Position numbers and translations under genes: made by a program. DNA of 64,000 bases from Myxococcales bacterium (lineage in GTDB: Bacteria; Myxococcota_A; Bradymonadia; UBA7976; UBA1532). Below are positions 23,535-32,558 of the stretch, piece by piece. The stretch lies in assembly GCA_020633435.1 (NCBI GenBank), contig JACKDP010000001.1, positions 62,001 to 126,000 on the forward strand, read 5' to 3'. Numbering within the stretch: position 1 is the stretch's first letter; every line of letters begins with the position of its first letter. Under the pieces are notes generated by a model. It had not been told where the DNA came from, did no database searches, and was given only the letters and a program-made list of their open reading frames with translations.

Positions 23535-24935
23535 ATGCGCCGCACCCTCTTCGTCCTCGCCCTGCTGGCCGCCGCCTGCCAGGCCCCCGGCCCGACGGAC
23601 GCCGTGGCCGCCCCGCCCGCCGCCGCCCAGGCCCCGCTCTCCCTCGCCGCGGACGCGCCGCCCCCGGCCGAGGCGGGCAGCGTCGCCCTCGAGGTCCTGC
23701 CCCAGTTCAAGGCCCTGACCGACGACGTGACCGAGCTCAACGTCCTCGTCCGGCTGACGGGCACGAGCGACGCCCCGGCCCAGCGCCCGCCCCTCGACCT
23801 GGCCCTCGTCCTCGACCGGTCGGGCAGCATGCGCGGCGACAAGATGCGCGACGTGAAGGCCGCCGGCCTGCAGCTCCTGGAGGCCCTCGGGCCCAGCGAC
23901 CGCGTCACCCTGCTCTCCTACTCCGACCAGGTGCTCACCCACGCCGTCCGCCTGCCCGTGGATGGCCAGGGCCGCGAGGAGCTGCGCCGGGCCCTGCTGG
24001 CCATCGAGGCCAACGGCGGCACCGCCCTCGGGCCGGCCACCGCCGAGGCCCTGGATCTGCTGGAGCGCGCGGCCGATGACGCCGGCCGCACCGCCCATGT
24101 GATGCTGCTCTCCGACGGCCTGGCCAACGTGGGCGAGCAGCGCCCCGACGTGCTGGGGGCCCGCACCGCCGCAGGCTTCCGCCAGGGCGTGACGTTCAGC
24201 ACCCTGGGGGTGGGCGTCGACTACAACGAGGATCTGATGACCCGCCTGGCCGACGCCGGCGGCGGCCGCTACCACTTCATCCAGAGCGGGCAGGCCGTGG
24301 CCCGCGTCCTCGACGACGAGCTCAAGGGCCTCGTCGCCACCGTCGCGCGGGGCGTCGAGCTGGATCTGGCGCTGCCCGCCGGGGTGGAGCTGGTGAAGGT
24401 CTTCGGCTACCCGACGCGCCAGGACGACGGCCGCCACAGCGTCCGCATCGGCACCCTGGGCGCCCGCCAGGTGCGCGAGGTGATGATCCGCCTGCGCCTG
24501 CCCATGGGGCGCGACGGCGACGTGGCCCTGGGCAAGATCGGCCTGCGCTACGTGGACATGCCCGCCGACGGCGTCGCCCGGGAGGCCATCGCCGGCCTGG
24601 CCGTGGCCCGCGCCGCCAGCGCCGACGCCATGCGCCAGTCGGAGGCCCCGGCCGTCAGCGTGCGGGTGGCCGAGGTGGAGAGCGCCGAGCAGCTCGAGCT
24701 GGCGGCCCGCGCCGCCGACCGGGGCGACTTCGCCCAGGCCCAGGGGCTGCTGCGGGTGGCCATCGACGACCTGCGCCGCAAGGACATGGTGGCGCCGAGC
24801 CCCAAGCTGAAGGCCCAGATCGCCGCGTTCGAGGAGGCCGATGGCGAGATGGAGGGCGCGCGGGCCAGCGAGTCGGGCCGCAAGGGCTACACCAAGAAGC
24901 TCAAGAGCCGCGCCTACGAGTCCAAGAAGCGCTGA
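23535..24935 (+). CDS. Von Willebrand factor A domain lipoprotein
   Basis: The 466-residue product has a lipobox ending LLAAAC (Cys15) and an Ala/Pro-rich linker to about residue 55. A vWA domain follows at about 90-265 with an intact metal-ion-dependent adhesion site: DRSGSM near 94, Thr in GGTALG near 160, and Asp in LLSDGLANVG near 192. A beta-rich region (270-350) and a helical, basic C-terminus follow (GYTKKLKSRAYESKKR). This layout matches the family of secreted vWA proteins related to the YfbK group. Metal-dependent binding of a protein partner is inferred. AGGAG lies seven bases before the ATG. Confidence 0.85.
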   Translation: MRRTLFVLALLAAACQAPGPTDAVAAPPAAAQAPLSLAADAPPPAEAGSVALEVLPQFKALTDDVTELNVLVRLTGTSDAPAQRPPLDLALVLDRSGSMRGDKMRDVKAAGLQLLEALGPSDRVTLLSYSDQVLTHAVRLPVDGQGREELRRALLAIEANGGTALGPATAEALDLLERAADDAGRTAHVMLLSDGLANVGEQRPDVLGARTAAGFRQGVTFSTLGVGVDYNEDLMTRLADAGGGRYHFIQSGQAVARVLDDELKGLVATVARGVELDLALPAGVELVKVFGYPTRQDDGRHSVRIGTLGARQVREVMIRLRLPMGRDGDVALGKIGLRYVDMPADGVAREAIAGLAVARAASADAMRQSEAPAVSVRVAEVESAEQLELAARAADRGDFAQAQGLLRVAIDDLRRKDMVAPSPKLKAQIAAFEEADGEMEGARASESGRKGYTKKLKSRAYESKKR

Positions 24936-24939
24936 GCCC

Positions 24940-26055
24940 TCAGCCGGGGGGCACCGCCAGCGGCCGCGCGCTGAGGGCGGCCTCCGCCCGGGCCCGCCAG
25001 GCGTCCGCCACGAAGGCCCGCTCCGGCACGATGGGCTGCCCCACCAGCGGCGCCGCCAGCGCCACCCCCGCCTCGTCCGCGATCTCGATCAGCCGCGTGA
25101 TGGGCTCGTCCCAGGCGTGCAGCGCCAGGTTGAAGGTGCCCCAGTGCACCGGCTGCATGACCCGGGCTCCGACGGCCTGGTGGACCCGGAGCGCGGCGTC
25201 GGGGCCCAGGTGCACGGTGCCCCAGCTCGGGTGCCAGGCGCCGATCTCGATGAGCGACAGATCGAACGGCCCCAGCCGGCGCCCCACCTCGGCGAAGCCC
25301 TCCCACGGGCCGGTGTCGCCGCTGAACCAGACGCTGCGCTCGGCGCCGCGGATGGCCCACGAGGCCCAGAGCGTCCGGCGGGCGCGGCCCCCCCGCCCCG
25401 AGAAGTGCCGGGCGGGCGCGGCCGTGAACTGCAGGCGCCCGACGCGGTGCGTCTCCCACCAGTCCAGCTCGGTGATCTGGTGCGCGGGGATGCCCCAGGC
25501 CTCCAGGTGCGCGCCGACGCCGAGGGCGGTGACGAAGGGCACGCCCCGCCCCGCGAGCGCCAGCACCGAGCCCACGTCCAGGTGGTCGTAGTGGTCGTGC
25601 GAGATGAGCACGGCGTCCAGGCGGGGCAGCGCCTCCAGGGCCAGCGGCGCCGGCAGGAAGCGCCGGGGGCCGGTGCCGCGGACGGGCCCGATGCGCGGGC
25701 TCCACACCGGATCCGTCAGGACGCGGGCGCCTTCGATCTCGAGCAGGACGGAGGAGTGCCCCATCCACGTCGCCCGCAGGCCATCCGCCGGCGTCACGTC
25801 GAAGACGCCGACGTCGAGCGGCGCCGCCGGCACCTCGGCCCGCGGCACGCGCTCCTCGCGCCCCGCCAGCCACTGCCAGGCCGCCGGCAGGATCTTGCCC
25901 GGGGAGGCCAGCGGCGTGTGGACGGGGTTCTGGAAGACGCCGTCGCGCTGGTGCGGGGAGGCCTCGATGCGGGCGCGGCGCGCGTCGCGGGGGCGACCAC
26001 CGAACGCGAAGAAGGGCGCCCGGCGGGGGGTGAAGGGCACGAGGTCGGTGGTCAC
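24940..26055 (-). CDS. NAPE-PLD-like metallo-beta-lactamase fold hydrolase
   Basis: A 371-residue MBL-fold protein. The zinc motif is SHDHYDHLD near 149-157, followed by ELDWWE, PARHFSGR, WFSGDTGPWEGFAEVG and a late VHWGTFNLALHAWDEP block. These match the N-acyl-phosphatidylethanolamine phospholipase D-like branch of the fold (RomA/UlaG-related), which cleaves phosphodiester or similar bonds. The real substrate is unknown. No signal peptide is seen. GTG 26055 was chosen for the GGAGCGCCC upstream. It converges on the vWA gene with four bases between stops. Confidence 0.87.
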   Translation of the reverse strand: MTTDLVPFTPRRAPFFAFGGRPRDARRARIEASPHQRDGVFQNPVHTPLASPGKILPAAWQWLAGREERVPRAEVPAAPLDVGVFDVTPADGLRATWMGHSSVLLEIEGARVLTDPVWSPRIGPVRGTGPRRFLPAPLALEALPRLDAVLISHDHYDHLDVGSVLALAGRGVPFVTALGVGAHLEAWGIPAHQITELDWWETHRVGRLQFTAAPARHFSGRGGRARRTLWASWAIRGAERSVWFSGDTGPWEGFAEVGRRLGPFDLSLIEIGAWHPSWGTVHLGPDAALRVHQAVGARVMQPVHWGTFNLALHAWDEPITRLIEIADEAGVALAAPLVGQPIVPERAFVADAWRARAEAALSARPLAVPPG

Positions 26056-26150
26056 GGGCGCTCCAGGGCGTGGCGGGCACCCGAGACGGATGCCGCGGCC
26101 GGCGGCGCCGTTTCGGCCGAACGGCCAGTTGGGCACACCACCCGGCCCAT

Positions 26151-26483
26151 CTATTTGTTCTTGCTGAAGAAAACGAGAATCCAGTAGCCCAGCAGGGCGC
26201 CGAGCGTCGGGAAGAAGGCGGGCAGGAAGCCATGCCCCGGGGCCAGGGCCACCACGCCGGCGCCGACGCCCGCGCCGACCACCGCCCCCGAGACCCCCCG
26301 CAGCGCCCGCCGGCTGATCACCCCCGTGAGGCCGACTCCGACGACGGCGCCGAGGGCGAAGGCCGGCAGCTCCCAGCCATCGCCCACCCCGAGGACGGCC
26401 GCGCCCCCGACGCCGAGCACGGCGCCGGCCGCCGCCTGGATGCCCATCGTCGCCGCCGTCCGTCCCAGGCTGGCCTTGCGCAT
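26151..26483 (-). CDS. Small Gly/Ala-rich membrane protein, function unknown
   Basis: A 110-residue protein with about four hydrophobic stretches (12-35, 40-58, 65-82, 88-106), rich in Gly and Ala, with many GxxxG-like steps. It ends with a short basic tail (FFSKNK) in A+T-richer codons. GGAGGGAGG lies before the ATG. No conserved motif is recognised. It sits 95 bp upstream of the MBL hydrolase gene on the same strand. Confidence 0.6.
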   Translation of the reverse strand: MRKASLGRTAATMGIQAAAGAVLGVGGAAVLGVGDGWELPAFALGAVVGVGLTGVISRRALRGVSGAVVGAGVGAGVVALAPGHGFLPAFFPTLGALLGYWILVFFSKNK

Positions 26484-26608
26484 GGCGTCCTCCCTCCGTC
26501 CCCCGCCCAGCATGCCAGCTTCCGCCATCGGGCACGACACGCGTTGAACCCGGCGCCCGCACAGGCGAAAGTGCCCCCGGCAACAGACGACCCGGGGGGG
26601 AAGACGCG

Positions 26609-28768
26609 ATGCGCTGGTGGTTGGCGGTGCTTCTGGCGGTGGTGGGGTGTGACGACGGCGGCGGTGGCGGCGGCGGCGGCGCCGGCGGGGCGGGCGGCGG
26701 CGGGGGCAGCCCGGCCAGCGACGCCTCCATCGACGCCGCGGGCGGCGCCGGTGGTGCCGGTGGCGGCGCGGCCGACATGGGCGTCGTCGAGCCCGAGGGC
26801 GACTGCGATCCCCTCGACGAGGCGAGCTGCGCCCTCCCCTGGCCGTCCAACCGCTACCTGGCCCCCGACCCGAGCCGGGCGACGGGCTTCACGCTGCGGT
26901 TCAAGGCCACCTCGCTGCCCCAGAACAACAGCGGCATCTACGTCGATCCCGCCCCCTACGCGCGGCTGGACGGCTACGGCACCTCCACCCAGATCGCCGC
27001 CGTCTTCCCGCGCCTGGACATCACGCCCATCGCGGGCGAGCTGGACGTGGCGGCCTCCCTGGCCGAGGACGCCCCCGTCCTGATCTGGGAGGCGGGCGAG
27101 ATCCCGCGGCGCGTCCCCTACTTCGCCGAGCTGGACGCCCAGGAGCAGGATCCCGCGCGGCAGGTGCTCTTCGTGCGGCCGGCCGAGGTCCTCAAGGAGG
27201 ACACCCGCTACATCGTCGCCTTCCGCGGCCTCCGCGACACCGACGGCCAGCCCATCCCGCCCAGCGAGGCCTTCGCGAAGCTGCGGGACGGGGCGACGGC
27301 CGACGATCCGGCCCTCGCGCCCCGGCAGGCCGGCTTCGACGCCGTGTTCGCCTTCCTCGACGCCCAGGGCATCGACCGCGGCTCCCTGAACCTCGCCTGG
27401 GACTTCCACACCGCGAGCTGCGACGCCCTGCACGGGCCCATGCTCCACATCCGCGACGCGGGCTTCGCCGCCACCGGGGAGGCCGGCCCCACCGTCACCA
27501 TCGACCGGGTGGAGGAGTACCTGCCCGAGGACGACGGCAGCGGCGCCCCCGTCCACCCCTTCACCTGGCTGCGGCTGCACGGCACCATCCACGCCCCGCA
27601 CTTCATGAAGGAGAGCCCCGAGGTCCTCTCGGTGCACGGCTGGGTCTTCAACGACGGCGAGCAGCCCTTCCGCCCGGCCCAGAACGGCTGGCGGGACGCG
27701 GGCTTCTGGCTGATCGTGCCCCAGTCCGCCCGCGACGGCCGGCCCATGGGCCTCGTCAACTACGGCCACGGCCTCTTCGGCAACGGCGAGGAGGTCCTGG
27801 AGCCCGGCTGGACGCGCCCCTGCGGCCGCTTCCCGCCCCGCGAGTGCGGCTGGTGGAACTCGCGCATCGGCAACGACCACGACCTCATCTTCTTCGGCGC
27901 CGATCTGGTGGGCATGTCGGAGGAGGACTTCGACGCCGCCGGCCTGACCATCGTGCAGGACGTCAGCCTCTTCCCCTGGATCGGCGACCGCCTGCACCAG
28001 GGCCTGCTGGAGTACCTGCTGCTCGCCCGCGCCATGCGCGAGCAGCTCGGCAGCCTGCCCGAGATCGCGAGCCGCGGCGTGCAGGTCGACCCGAGCCAGC
28101 TCTACTACTCGGGCATCTCCCAGGGCGGCATCTTCGGGGCGGCCTACCTGGCCCTGAGCACCGACACCACCCGCGCCCACCTGGGCGTGCCCGGCCAGAA
28201 CTACTCGATGTTCCTGCACCGCTCGACGGGCTTCGGGCCGTTCTTCGGGGTGCTCAAGGCCGTCTACCCCTCCACCGCCGACCAGGCCGTGCTCATCTCG
28301 CTCATCCAGCTCCTCTGGGACGGCACCGAGAACGCCACCTACCTGCGCCATGTGGAGGCCGACCCGTTCCCCGGCAACAGCCCCCACCACCTGCTCGCCA
28401 CCCCCACCCGCGGCGACTACCTGGTGCCGCCCATCAGCTTCGAGGTGGCCACCCGCACCCCCGATCTGCAGATGCCGGTGGTGGGCACCTGGGACACGAA
28501 CCGCACGGTCGACCTGGCCACCGTGGCCCCCTTTCCCCACCGCGGATCGGGCGTCGTGCTCTACGGGCTCGGCAACCCCTGGCCCGCCCCCGGCAACCAG
28601 CCCCCGCCGGAGGATCCGCTGGGCGATCCGCACGAAGATCTCCGACACCTCGATGCGCATGCCGCTCAGATGGTAAACTTCTTCCGTACTGGCGAAATCA
28701 TTGATGTTTGCCAGGGAGGCCCGTGTGCCTGGAGCCCGATGGACGAGGAGACACCGCCCGAGCCGTAG
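26609..28768 (+). CDS. Lipoprotein with alpha/beta-hydrolase domain
   Basis: The 719-residue product has a lipobox ending AVVGC (Cys14) and a long Gly-rich linker (18-55). An N-terminal beta-rich domain (about 65-330, with SNRYLAPDPSRATGF and ADTRYIVAFRGL-like stretches) precedes an alpha/beta-hydrolase domain. The nucleophile elbow is YSGISQGGIFGAAYL with Ser504, and NYGHGLFGNG near 387 could hold the oxyanion-hole segment. This layout is common in Myxococcota and Bradymonadales surface lipoproteins of unknown substrate. The last 35 codons (from about 28660) use A/T-ending codons unlike the rest, perhaps because they overlap the promoter of the next gene. Confidence 0.78.
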   Translation: MRWWLAVLLAVVGCDDGGGGGGGGAGGAGGGGGSPASDASIDAAGGAGGAGGGAADMGVVEPEGDCDPLDEASCALPWPSNRYLAPDPSRATGFTLRFKATSLPQNNSGIYVDPAPYARLDGYGTSTQIAAVFPRLDITPIAGELDVAASLAEDAPVLIWEAGEIPRRVPYFAELDAQEQDPARQVLFVRPAEVLKEDTRYIVAFRGLRDTDGQPIPPSEAFAKLRDGATADDPALAPRQAGFDAVFAFLDAQGIDRGSLNLAWDFHTASCDALHGPMLHIRDAGFAATGEAGPTVTIDRVEEYLPEDDGSGAPVHPFTWLRLHGTIHAPHFMKESPEVLSVHGWVFNDGEQPFRPAQNGWRDAGFWLIVPQSARDGRPMGLVNYGHGLFGNGEEVLEPGWTRPCGRFPPRECGWWNSRIGNDHDLIFFGADLVGMSEEDFDAAGLTIVQDVSLFPWIGDRLHQGLLEYLLLARAMREQLGSLPEIASRGVQVDPSQLYYSGISQGGIFGAAYLALSTDTTRAHLGVPGQNYSMFLHRSTGFGPFFGVLKAVYPSTADQAVLISLIQLLWDGTENATYLRHVEADPFPGNSPHHLLATPTRGDYLVPPISFEVATRTPDLQMPVVGTWDTNRTVDLATVAPFPHRGSGVVLYGLGNPWPAPGNQPPPEDPLGDPHEDLRHLDAHAAQMVNFFRTGEIIDVCQGGPCAWSPMDEETPPEP

Positions 28769-28855
28769 ACAGAATGACCATGTAGGGCGAATGCGTACGT
28801 TGCTTAACGGACTCAAATTCCGCACATTGATGTTGGACGCCGCCGACAGGACACC
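28769..28855 (+). promoter_or_regulatory. A+T-richer leader upstream of the next exported protein
   Basis: This 87-base gap and the preceding 100 bases are markedly less G+C-rich than their surroundings and include TTGCTTAACGG and ACTCAAATTCC. A promoter for the gene at 28856 is likely here, but no exact -35/-10 pair can be fixed. Confidence 0.35.
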
Positions 28856-29896
28856 ATGACTCGCAGCATCCTGGTCTGTCTCCTCACGCTGGGCTTCGCC
28901 CTCCCCGCCGCTGCCGATCCGGTGGCCGAGTGGGCGGCGGTCGCGCCCTCGGCGCCCATGCCGGGGGTCGAGCTGCCCGACCCGGTTCGTCAGGGGATCA
29001 GCGTCTTCGTGCGGGAGAACGCGGGGCTCGACTTCGCCTCGGTGACGTGGGTGCAGGTCACCCAGCAGGGCACCGCGGCGACGCGCAAGCGGCCCGGCCG
29101 CCCCACCTACATGGTGTACGCCGGCGTCGGCAGCTCCGCGCCGCCCGGCTCCACCAACTCCGCCGTGCGCGGGGTGATGGGGCTGCTGCGCATCGACGGC
29201 GACGGCGCCGAGCAGGTGGCGAAGCTGCGCATCCCGCCCGCGGATCAGATGAAGTGGCAGTTCCTGCGGTCCACCGACATCGACGGCGACGGCAGCCCCG
29301 ACGCCCTGCTGCAGTGGCAGCACAAGGCCCGCAACTTCGTCCGCCGCGGCATGGTCGTCGTGCGCACCCGGCCGGCGGCCCTGTCGATGCTCGAGCTGGA
29401 CTCCACCACGACCACGGATCAGGGCGAGCGCAAGGTCGTCGCCAAGGTGGCGTGCTTCTTCCCGGTGCACGGCCTGGGCGCCAAGGCCCTCATCGTGCAG
29501 CGCCGGGAGCGCGTGACGCGGGGCGAGCGGGCCACCAGGGATCAGGACGGCATGGAGCTGTTCTTCCCCAGCCCCGACGGGCGCTTCGCCCCCGGGCAGG
29601 TCTACGGCGCCATGTTCGGGGCGGACGGGGCCTACACCGACACGGTGAAGGCCTGGGGCGACACCTTCAGCGTCCGCGACGGCGGCCAGGCCATCTCGCG
29701 CCAGGGCGTCCCCGGCGACTGCCCCGCCTCCGGCCTGGTGCTGCCCCAGCGGGCCGTCGGCCAGCCGGCCGGCCCCGAGGCCATGACCGTGGTCGGCCCC
29801 TTCGCCACGACGTCCGACGGCGTCTGGCGCACCCTCAACGCCCTGGGCAAGCGCGCCCCGCGGGCGGCCGTCGTGATCGGCATCGGCAGCATCTAG
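28856..29896 (+). CDS. Exported protein with a DxDGDG loop, function unknown
   Basis: A 346-residue product with a signal peptide (ILVCLLTLGFALPAAA, cleavage near 20). It contains one calcium-loop-like motif, STDIDGDGSPDALLQW near 145, as in FG-GAP repeats, and mixed beta structure elsewhere. Two cysteines could form one disulfide. Periplasmic or surface location is inferred. It converges with the anti-sigma gene, 41 bp between stops. Confidence 0.68.
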   Translation: MTRSILVCLLTLGFALPAAADPVAEWAAVAPSAPMPGVELPDPVRQGISVFVRENAGLDFASVTWVQVTQQGTAATRKRPGRPTYMVYAGVGSSAPPGSTNSAVRGVMGLLRIDGDGAEQVAKLRIPPADQMKWQFLRSTDIDGDGSPDALLQWQHKARNFVRRGMVVVRTRPAALSMLELDSTTTTDQGERKVVAKVACFFPVHGLGAKALIVQRRERVTRGERATRDQDGMELFFPSPDGRFAPGQVYGAMFGADGAYTDTVKAWGDTFSVRDGGQAISRQGVPGDCPASGLVLPQRAVGQPAGPEAMTVVGPFATTSDGVWRTLNALGKRAPRAAVVIGIGSI

Positions 29897-29937
29897 CCAG
29901 CCGTCGTTTCGTCTATCGATTCAGGGAGTTGCCGGCC

Positions 29938-30756
29938 TCAGCGGGCCAGCTCGACCTCGGCGCGCAGCACCCGGGTGGGGCCAGCGTCCACGGGCGCGCT
30001 GGGCGGGGCGTCGGGCAGGGCCTCGGCGCGGCCCACGGCGATCCAGAGCGTGTAGCGCCCGGCCGGGCGGGCGGTGAGGCCCAGGGCCTCGGCGCTGCCC
30101 TGGATGAGCACGGCCCCCGTCGGCGCCACCTGGGGCGTCACCGCCCAGGGCGTCGTCCCGTCCGGGCCGGCGATCCAGGCCCGCACCGCCACGCTGCCCT
30201 CCACGGCACCCGCGGGCGTGAGCACCAGGCGCAGCTGGGTGGCGGGCAGCAGGCGCGGGACGGTGCCCGGGCCCGGCTCGTCGCCGCGCTGCACCTTCTC
30301 GCCCCCCTCGATGGACAGGGCGTAGCCCGGCACCGGCGGCGCGTCCACGACGGCCCCCGGGCGCAGGACGAAGACGGCGATGGCCGCGGCCGCCGCGAGG
30401 GGCAGCGCCGCCATCAGGACGCGCCCGACCGGCCGCCGCCGAAACGGCAGCACCTTGGCCGGGGGCGCCTCCTCCACGGGGCCGGCGCGGGCGATGCCCA
30501 GGGCGGCCAGCACTCCGTCGGCGATGCGGTCCTGCGCGGCCTCGTCCAGCGGCGCGAACACCTCCACCGCCCGGGCGAGCTCGGCGTCGGCCGCCGCGTC
30601 GGCCGCCAGCGCGGCCTGCTCGGCCGGCGAGAGGCGGCCCTCCGCCAGCGCCATCAGCCGCGGATCCAGCTCGGCCGCCTGCGCGCGCCCATGCCTCCCC
30701 AGGCGGGCGAGCAGCTCGGCGTCGGCCTGCGGCACCTCGTCGTCGTGGTCGATCAT
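29938..30756 (-). CDS. Probable anti-sigma factor (single-span membrane protein)
   Basis: A 272-residue protein. The cytosolic N-terminal part (1-105) has LDPRLMALAEGRLSPAEQAALAADAAADAELARAVEVF, the small helical layout typical of anti-sigma N-terminal regions with their A-E-G-x-L-x-P/D-x-E motif. One membrane segment (about 112-130, LMAALPLAAAAAIAVFVL) and a periplasmic beta-rich domain (135-272) follow. It lies 98 bp downstream of an ECF sigma factor gene on the same strand, the usual pairing. There is no HxxxCxxC zinc motif, so a redox zinc anti-sigma is not indicated. Confidence 0.72.
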   Translation of the reverse strand: MIDHDDEVPQADAELLARLGRHGRAQAAELDPRLMALAEGRLSPAEQAALAADAAADAELARAVEVFAPLDEAAQDRIADGVLAALGIARAGPVEEAPPAKVLPFRRRPVGRVLMAALPLAAAAAIAVFVLRPGAVVDAPPVPGYALSIEGGEKVQRGDEPGPGTVPRLLPATQLRLVLTPAGAVEGSVAVRAWIAGPDGTTPWAVTPQVAPTGAVLIQGSAEALGLTARPAGRYTLWIAVGRAEALPDAPPSAPVDAGPTRVLRAEVELAR

Positions 30757-30854
30757 CGATCCCCCCTGGTGGAGTGCCGATCAGACACCGTCGCGTCGCG
30801 TCCCTGATCCTGGTCGCTGCTGGCCGCGTCGCTCGTCGTCACCGGTCACCCACG

Positions 30855-31499
30855 CTATACGGGCATTCGCGCCGGCGGCGTCGACTCTGACAGGATATCG
30901 GCCCGCAGCTTGCGCAGGAGCTTCATCAGGCGGCTGCGCCAGGCGTAGACCGCGTCGGGGGTCATGCCGGCCTCGGCGCAGACCTCCTCCACGCTGCGCT
31001 CCTCCAGGACGATGAGCTCGAAGAGCTGCAGCCCCTTGGGGCTGAGGGCCTGGCGCACGCGATCGAGGATCTCGTCGTAGAACTCGCGGCCCGCCACGCG
31101 GCCCTCGGGCGTGGGCGGCCGGCTGGTGCGCCCGGCGTCCAGATCCGTCGAGAGCGTCGGATCCTCCGTCCACGGGCTGCGGCGGCCGCTGCGCAGGATG
31201 GAGATGGCCTGGCGCTCGGCCACGAGGCCCGCGAAGTTCTGCAGCGACATGCCCCGGTCGGGATCCCAGTTGCGCAGGATGCGGCCGTCGTTCTCCAGCA
31301 GGGCGACGAACACATCCTGCGTCAGATCCTCGACCTCCTGGCGGATCTCGCGCCCGCGGGAGGCGGAGCGGCACCGCATGAGGATACGGGCGACGCGCGC
31401 CTGGATGACCGGCGTCAGGGCGGCGACGAGGCGGCGCACCGCCGAGGCTTCCCCCGCCAGCGCGCGCTCGACCAGCGAGCGAGCCAGGGCTTCAGACAC
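30855..31499 (-). CDS. ECF-type RNA polymerase sigma-70 factor
   Basis: The 214-residue protein has sigma region 2 at about 25-100 (EIRQEVEDLTQDVFVALLENDGRILRNWDPDRGMSLQNFAGLVAERQAISIL) and region 4 at about 150-205 (LSPKGLQLFELIVLEERSVEEVCAEAGMTPDAVYAWRSRLMKLLRKL). Regions 1.1 and 3 are absent, as in ECF sigma factors. It directs RNA polymerase to an unknown promoter set, held off by the membrane anti-sigma encoded next to it. It starts 66 bp after the ODP-type protein gene on the same strand, so the three may be cotranscribed. Confidence 0.87.
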   Translation of the reverse strand: MSEALARSLVERALAGEASAVRRLVAALTPVIQARVARILMRCRSASRGREIRQEVEDLTQDVFVALLENDGRILRNWDPDRGMSLQNFAGLVAERQAISILRSGRRSPWTEDPTLSTDLDAGRTSRPPTPEGRVAGREFYDEILDRVRQALSPKGLQLFELIVLEERSVEEVCAEAGMTPDAVYAWRSRLMKLLRKLRADILSESTPPARMPV

Positions 31500-31565
31500 C
31501 GGACCTCCAACGGCGGACGGGAGACGAGGTAGCAGCCGCCGGGTGTCTTGTCCAGCGTCCGACCG

Positions 31566-32330
31566 TCAGACCGCGCGGGTCGGGAGGCGATACAGCTCGC
31601 CCAGCCGATCGAGGCCGCACTCGAGGGACTCCACCCAGTCGAGGAAGCGGCCCACCAGGGCGGGTCCCTTGAAGTACGCGCCGTGCTGCGGCGCGATGGT
31701 CTCGACGTCGAGCTGCCGCACCATGGCCGCCCACGCCTTCAGCGCCGCCCCCGAGCCCATCACGCGCTCGTGGAAGCCGAGCATGGCCGGCACATGGGCG
31801 TCGAAGTCCTCGACCGCGCGGTAGTCGATGCCGAACGAGCCCCCCAGATCGCCGCTGTAGAGGATGCGGGCCACCGGGTCGTACAGGTGGTAGTTGCCGC
31901 AGGAGTGCAGGAAGTGGGCGGGCAGGATGAGCAGGTCGACGTCGCCCAGGGGCAGGACGCGGCCGCCGTCCGGCACTGGCTCGATGCGCGACTCCACCAG
32001 GGCGTCGATGCCGAAGTGAGCCACGAACCGGATCCAGAGGGCGGGCACATGGGCCCGGGCGTCCGACGTCATCAGCCAGCCGTTCAGCGCCGCCACGATG
32101 TCGGGGTCCTGGTGGGACAAGAACAGATCGGTGAGCCGCGCGCCCTTGAGCTGGCTGGTGACCTCGCCCCGCGAGCGGGCGTAGGTCTTGTGGCCGCCGG
32201 GATCGAGGAGCACGGCGCGGTCGCCGTGGATGATGAGGTGCTGGTTGGCCTGCACGGCCAGCCCGCCGCCGAAGTCCTCGAGGAGGAGGTTGCGGTGGGC
32301 GCCTTGCTCGAAGAGGGTCATCGTCGCCAT
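31566..32330 (-). CDS. ODP-type diiron metallo-beta-lactamase fold protein (oxygen or NO sensing)
   Basis: A 254-residue protein with the MBL fold of flavodiiron proteins but no flavodoxin domain. The ligand motif is SHQDPDIVAALNGW (His73, Asp75, Asp77), then ILPAHFLHSCGNYHLYD (His142), ILYSGDLGG (Asp161) and IAPQHGAYFKG (His216), a full set for a two-iron site. Stand-alone proteins of this group (ODP) bind O2 at the diiron centre and act as sensors rather than hydrolases. That role is inferred here. GGAG precedes the ATG. Its position before an ECF sigma/anti-sigma pair would suit a redox-linked regulatory unit. Confidence 0.8.
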   Translation of the reverse strand: MATMTLFEQGAHRNLLLEDFGGGLAVQANQHLIIHGDRAVLLDPGGHKTYARSRGEVTSQLKGARLTDLFLSHQDPDIVAALNGWLMTSDARAHVPALWIRFVAHFGIDALVESRIEPVPDGGRVLPLGDVDLLILPAHFLHSCGNYHLYDPVARILYSGDLGGSFGIDYRAVEDFDAHVPAMLGFHERVMGSGAALKAWAAMVRQLDVETIAPQHGAYFKGPALVGRFLDWVESLECGLDRLGELYRLPTRAV

Positions 32331-32433
32331 GGGGTGCTCCGCGTGTCGGGTGTGCGTCGTGGGATTGCACGCCCGGGGCCAGCGGCCCGCCGACGGCGCC
32401 ATGCGGCCTCGCGCCGATCCGGGCCGACCCGCG

Positions 32434-32460
32434 GTAACCTCTCGATCTATTTGAGGTTAC
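32434..32460. promoter_or_regulatory. Inverted repeat upstream of the ODP-type gene
   Basis: GTAACCTC and GAGGTTAC are perfect 8-base arms around 11 bases, 104 bases upstream of ATG 32330 in an A+T-richer patch. There is no T-run in either direction, so an operator is more likely than a terminator. The binding protein is unknown. Confidence 0.5.
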
Positions 32461-32558
32461 GAGTCAGACACCGCCACATGACGGGGGATGTGGGCGCATG
32501 TGTTGGAGAAACACACGCGATGGCCGCCCGCGCGACGCCCTTGCCATGGCGGGCGTCA

